Assembly (NCBI GenBank): GCA_031362405.1
Contig: JANLSO010000069.1
Location: 1-45,623, forward strand
Origin: JANLSO01 sp031362405
GTDB taxonomy: Bacteria > Actinomycetota > Thermoleophilia > Miltoncostaeales > Miltoncostaeaceae
Direction of reading: 5' to 3'
DNA length: 45,623 nt
In this document: one piece after another, positions 42,901-45,623 of the stretch
Layout of the letters: every line of letters begins with the position of its first letter
Position numbering within the stretch: position 1 is the stretch's first letter
Made by a program: the position numbers and the translations under genes
Notes under the pieces: generated by a model
The model's database searches: none
Told to the model about the DNA's origin: nothing
What the model saw: the letters and a program-made list of their open reading frames with translations, nothing else

Positions 42901-44397
42901 ATGCGATTTCGGGCTTTCCGATCGGTGCCCGCCCTGGCAGCGCTCATGCTGTTGGCGCTGCCGGTCATGGCCTTCGCCCAAGACGATGCACCCACCGTCG
43001 AATCGCTGGCGGAAAGCGTCGGTGGTCTGACCACCGCGATCGACTCGGTGTGGGTGACGGTTGCCGCGGCGATGGTACTTCTCATGCAGGCCGGTTTCGG
43101 CATGCTCGAGGCCGGTCTTTCGCGCATGAAGAACGCCGGCGCCGTGATGGCGAAGATTCTGATCAACCTGTCGATTGCCATGCTGATGTTCTGGGCAACG
43201 GGTTTTGCGCTCGGCTTCGGCACCGGTAACGACTTCTGGGGCACGAGCAACTTCTTCTTCTCGGCCACCGGCCTTCCGGACGCCGCCGACACGGTGTACT
43301 CGGCCAACACGGCCAGCATCACCAGCCTGTTCTTCTTTCAGGTCGCGTTCTGCGCGGTCTCCTTGGCGATCGTTTTCGGCTCGATGCTCGACCGCACGAA
43401 GTTCGCGGCGTACATCCTATTCGCGATTCCGTTCGCCGGCTTCATCTACCCGGTCGTCGCCCACTGGACATGGGGCGGGGGATGGCTCTACCAGGCCGGC
43501 TTCCTCGACTACGCCGGGTCCTCGATCGTTCACCTTCAGGGCGCCCTGGGGGCCTTGGCAGGGGCGATCATCCTCGGCCCGCGCGTCGGCAAGTTCCGCG
43601 GCGGCAAGGCGGTTCCGATTCCCGGTCACAGTATCCCGCTGGCCATCATCGGCGTGATCATCCTGTGGTTCGGGTGGATGGGCTTCAACGGCGGTTCCAG
43701 CCTGGTCGCCTTCAACCTCGACTTCGCTGACGTGCTACTGAACACGAACTTCGCGGCGGGCGCCGGCGTCATCGGCGCGACGATCTCCTCGCTGCTGATG
43801 TTCAAGACGATCGACGTCTCGCAGATGGGTAACGGCGCGATCGGCGGCTTGGTCGCCATCACCGCTCCGTGCGCGTTTGTCGACTACTGGGCCGGCATCG
43901 TGATCGGCCTGGTCGCCGGTCTGCTGATCCCGCTCGTTGTGGTCGGGGTTGAGAAGCTGAAGATCGATGACCCGCTCGGTGCGCTCGCTGCGCACGGTGT
44001 TTCCGGGATCTGGGGCACGATCGCGATCGGTTTGTTCGGCACCGCCGAGCGGATGGACCCGGTCATCGTCGGTCTGTTGGAGAAGACCTCTCGCGAGGGG
44101 CTGCTCCTCGGCGGCGGCGCGGGCCAGCTGTGGGTCCAGACCTACGGAGTGCTCGCCACGATGGCCTTCACCGGCGGCCTATGCACCCTGGTGTTCATGG
44201 CGATCAAGATGACCGTTGGACTGCGGGTCAGCGAAGACCACGAAACCTCTGGTCTCGACATCTCCGAGCACGGTATGTTCGGTTACCCGGAGCAGTTCAT
44301 CGACGTCCCCGGGGCCACCCCTGAGGCAACGCACTACCGCTCCCCCGGTTCCAGTTCGGACCCGGCTTCGTCCACCAAGCCCGCAACGGCGTCGTAG
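42901..44397 (+). CDS. amt: Ammonium transporter
   Basis: A 498-residue Amt protein. Residues 1-25 are a signal sequence (ALMLLALPVMAFA), as in other Amt proteins, followed by eleven helices. Motifs include MQAGFGMLEAGLSRMKNA, FAGFIYPVVAHWTWGGGWL, DYAGSSIVHLQGALGALAGA (conserved Asp and first pore His), FGWMGFNGGS, NGAIGGLVAITAPCAFV and HGVSGIWGTIAIG (second pore His). The cytoplasmic C-terminal tail (ETSGLDISEHGMFGYPE) is the segment that P-II proteins control. I start at ATG 42901, with AGGAG five bases upstream. The P-II gene follows 15 bases after the stop, forming the usual amt-glnB/K operon. Confidence 0.95.
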   Translation: MRFRAFRSVPALAALMLLALPVMAFAQDDAPTVESLAESVGGLTTAIDSVWVTVAAAMVLLMQAGFGMLEAGLSRMKNAGAVMAKILINLSIAMLMFWATGFALGFGTGNDFWGTSNFFFSATGLPDAADTVYSANTASITSLFFFQVAFCAVSLAIVFGSMLDRTKFAAYILFAIPFAGFIYPVVAHWTWGGGWLYQAGFLDYAGSSIVHLQGALGALAGAIILGPRVGKFRGGKAVPIPGHSIPLAIIGVIILWFGWMGFNGGSSLVAFNLDFADVLLNTNFAAGAGVIGATISSLLMFKTIDVSQMGNGAIGGLVAITAPCAFVDYWAGIVIGLVAGLLIPLVVVGVEKLKIDDPLGALAAHGVSGIWGTIAIGLFGTAERMDPVIVGLLEKTSREGLLLGGGAGQLWVQTYGVLATMAFTGGLCTLVFMAIKMTVGLRVSEDHETSGLDISEHGMFGYPEQFIDVPGATPEATHYRSPGSSSDPASSTKPATAS

Positions 44398-44412
44398 GAG
44401 GGTCTGAGAAAC

Positions 44413-44778
44413 GTGAAGAAAATCGAGGCGTTCATTCGCCACGAGGCCCTCGACGCGATCCGCGACCGCCTTGCGCACATGGGATTGCCCTCCATGAGCG
44501 TCAGCGAGGTCAAGGGTTCGGGTCGCCAGAAGGGCTTCACCGAGAGCTACCGCGGGGCGACGACCACCATCTTCCTGCGGCCGAAACTGAAGTTGGAGGT
44601 CGCCGTCGACGACAGCGATGTCGATCGCGCGGTTGACGCCATCCTCGAGCTCGCCCACACGGGCGAGCCAGGCGACGGCAAGATCTTCATCTTCGACATT
44701 CAGGAGGCCATCCGCGTACGCACCGGCGAACGTGGGGATGTCGTGCTCGCACCGCATCCCGAGGAGGCCAACGCCTAG
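44413..44778 (+). CDS. glnB: P-II nitrogen regulatory protein with a non-tyrosine T-loop
   Basis: A 121-residue P-II signal protein that should plug or release the Amt channel according to ATP/ADP and 2-oxoglutarate. It has KKIEAFIRHEALDAIRDRL at the start, the T-loop GRQKGFTESYRGATTTIFL (37-55), the B-loop TGEPGDGKIF and the C-terminal IRVRTGERGD. Q39 and K58, which bind 2-oxoglutarate/ATP, are present. Position 51, the tyrosine modified by uridylylation or adenylylation in most relatives, is Thr; position 49 is Ala. Control by covalent modification at Y51 is therefore ruled out unless Y46 is used. GTG start after GGAGGGTCTGAGAAAC. No uridylyltransferase (glnD) is within the window. Confidence 0.92.
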   Translation: MKKIEAFIRHEALDAIRDRLAHMGLPSMSVSEVKGSGRQKGFTESYRGATTTIFLRPKLKLEVAVDDSDVDRAVDAILELAHTGEPGDGKIFIFDIQEAIRVRTGERGDVVLAPHPEEANA

Positions 44779-44809
44779 GCGTTGATACCCGCACTTCCGC
44801 GTGACGGCG

Positions 44810-44836
44810 ACGGCCGGCCCACTGTGGGCCGGCCGT
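44810..44836 (+). terminator. Terminator after the amt-glnB operon
   Basis: ACGGCCGGCCCA (44810-44821), CTG, TGGGCCGGCCGT (44825-44836), then TTGT: a perfect 12-bp stem 31 bases after the stop. Confidence 0.8.
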
Positions 44837-44956
44837 TTGTCGTTCGGTCCTCCGTAGCGGAACGACGCAATTCAGCGATCAGTGACGTCGCCGCTCGCTT
44901 CGGGTGAGGTCGCGGTAATAATGTAGTGAGCGGCTCGCTTTACGTGTCAGACAGGA

Positions 44957-45623
44957 ATGTCAGGGACGCCAGTGGCGCAGACCATCGCCGATCGACTCGC
45001 CGAGACCGCCGGCCGTACCTTCGTCGGGCGCACAGAAGAGCTGCGCCGGCTCAGAGCCGCGCGTGACGCCGATGAGCGTCCCCTCGTGGCCGCCTTCATC
45101 CACGGTCCCGGAGGCATCGGTAAGTCTCGGCTGCTGCAGGCTTTCGTCGCGTCTCCCGGGGCTCTGACGCGCGTCGTGATGCTTGACTGCCGAGATGTCG
45201 AGCCGACGCCGCGAGGGTTCCTCATCGCGGCGGGCCGGGCGATGGGGCTCACACCCGAAGCGTCGAACCTCGGGGCGATCGTCGGGGCCTTGCGCGACGG
45301 TGCATCTCGCCCGATGCTCGCCCTCGATACATACGAGGTCTTCCGGCTGCTGGATACCTGGCTGCGCACGGTATTTCTCCCCGCTCTCGCGGCGAACGTC
45401 TTCACCGTCATCGCTGGCCGAGATCGGCCGAATGCTTCGTGGCGCACCGCGCCCGGATGGGCTGGCCTCGTCGATGAGATCGCTCTGGGGGCCCTCGGTG
45501 AGGCCGACGCCATCGAAATGCTGCGGTGGCGCGGGCTGAGCCACGATCAGGCGACCCGCGCGAACGGCTACGCGCGCGGGCATCCGCTTGCGCTCGAGCT
45601 TGCCGCCGCGGCTCTGCGCGACG
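44957..45623 (+). CDS. STAND-type P-loop ATPase, 5' part
   Basis: Open from ATG 44957 (GTG 44972 is an alternative) to the window edge, 222 residues. FVGRTEELRRL (22-32) is the usual lead-in, Walker A is GPGGIGKS (50-57), and Walker B is MLALDTYE with D124. A sensor region follows (TVIAGRDRPN) and then GALGEADAIEMLRWRG and the GxPLALELAAAAL motif (GHPLALEL), typical of AAA/STAND ATPases that regulate transcription (LuxR/AfsR type) or defence. The C-terminal effector is outside the window. AT-rich GGTAATAATG about 45 bases upstream may be part of the promoter. Confidence 0.85.
   Translation, partial: MSGTPVAQTIADRLAETAGRTFVGRTEELRRLRAARDADERPLVAAFIHGPGGIGKSRLLQAFVASPGALTRVVMLDCRDVEPTPRGFLIAAGRAMGLTPEASNLGAIVGALRDGASRPMLALDTYEVFRLLDTWLRTVFLPALAANVFTVIAGRDRPNASWRTAPGWAGLVDEIALGALGEADAIEMLRWRGLSHDQATRANGYARGHPLALELAAAALRD

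Overview
This is a 45.6 kb stretch of GC-rich chromosome with actinobacterial habits: many GTG starts, stop/start overlaps (GTGA, ATGA), several apparently leaderless promoters, and secreted proteins with Pro/Thr/Ala-rich tails. The mix (ECF sigma factor with a membrane-tethered tail, DUF2079 and GT87 membrane proteins, FeS-type photolyase, CBS-containing family II pyrophosphatase) would fit a soil actinobacterium such as a Thermoleophilia/Solirubrobacterales member. That placement is inference. I saw no phage, insertion sequence, CRISPR array, tRNA or rRNA.

Region 1 (1-17.1 kb) looks like a cell-envelope defence island. It holds a decayed lipid-flippase-like gene, a PepSY protein, a frameshifted M23 peptidase, an MprF/LysX-like aminoacyl-phosphatidylglycerol synthase, a small secreted repeat protein, a receiver-only response regulator with a decayed second copy, an intact OmpR-type two-component system, a DedA protein, a secreted protein followed by a transglycosylase/M23 fusion, a PAP2 (undecaprenyl-diphosphatase-like) enzyme, and a MacA/ABC/MacB exporter. 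The main discovery is that nine promoters here share one element: two six-base half-sites close to TCTCAT, repeated at 11 bp, with a -10-like hexamer 10-13 bp further on. This is the layout of a PhoB/PmrA-type activator site and defines a candidate regulon for the embedded two-component system. One site lies in a degraded duplicate of the PAP2-exporter junction, now upstream of the secreted-protein/transglycosylase pair.

Region 2 (17.1-21.1 kb) is decaying: a shattered S10 carboxypeptidase-like gene, a frameshifted ECF sigma factor with a C-terminal membrane tail, and a wrecked mazEF-like cassette.

Region 3 (21.1-34 kb) is mostly intact metabolism and stress genes: mntH, an AraC-type regulator with a VOC protein, an MMPL transporter, an animal-type haem peroxidase, an anti-sigma factor and an ECF sigma factor separated by a broken gene with a perfect 17-bp palindrome, pyruvate kinase, a DUF427 protein, and an operon of Mn pyrophosphatase and FeS photolyase.

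Region 4 (34-45.6 kb) has a 58-residue CsbD-like protein, a DUF2079 protein, a lipoprotein/GT87 operon, a DnaJ-domain protein, a peptidase C26 enzyme, a secreted protein, an AIM24 protein, amt with a P-II gene whose T-loop lacks Tyr51, and the start of a STAND-type ATPase. Two intergenic palindromes share the core ATTGGTGC/GCACCAAT.
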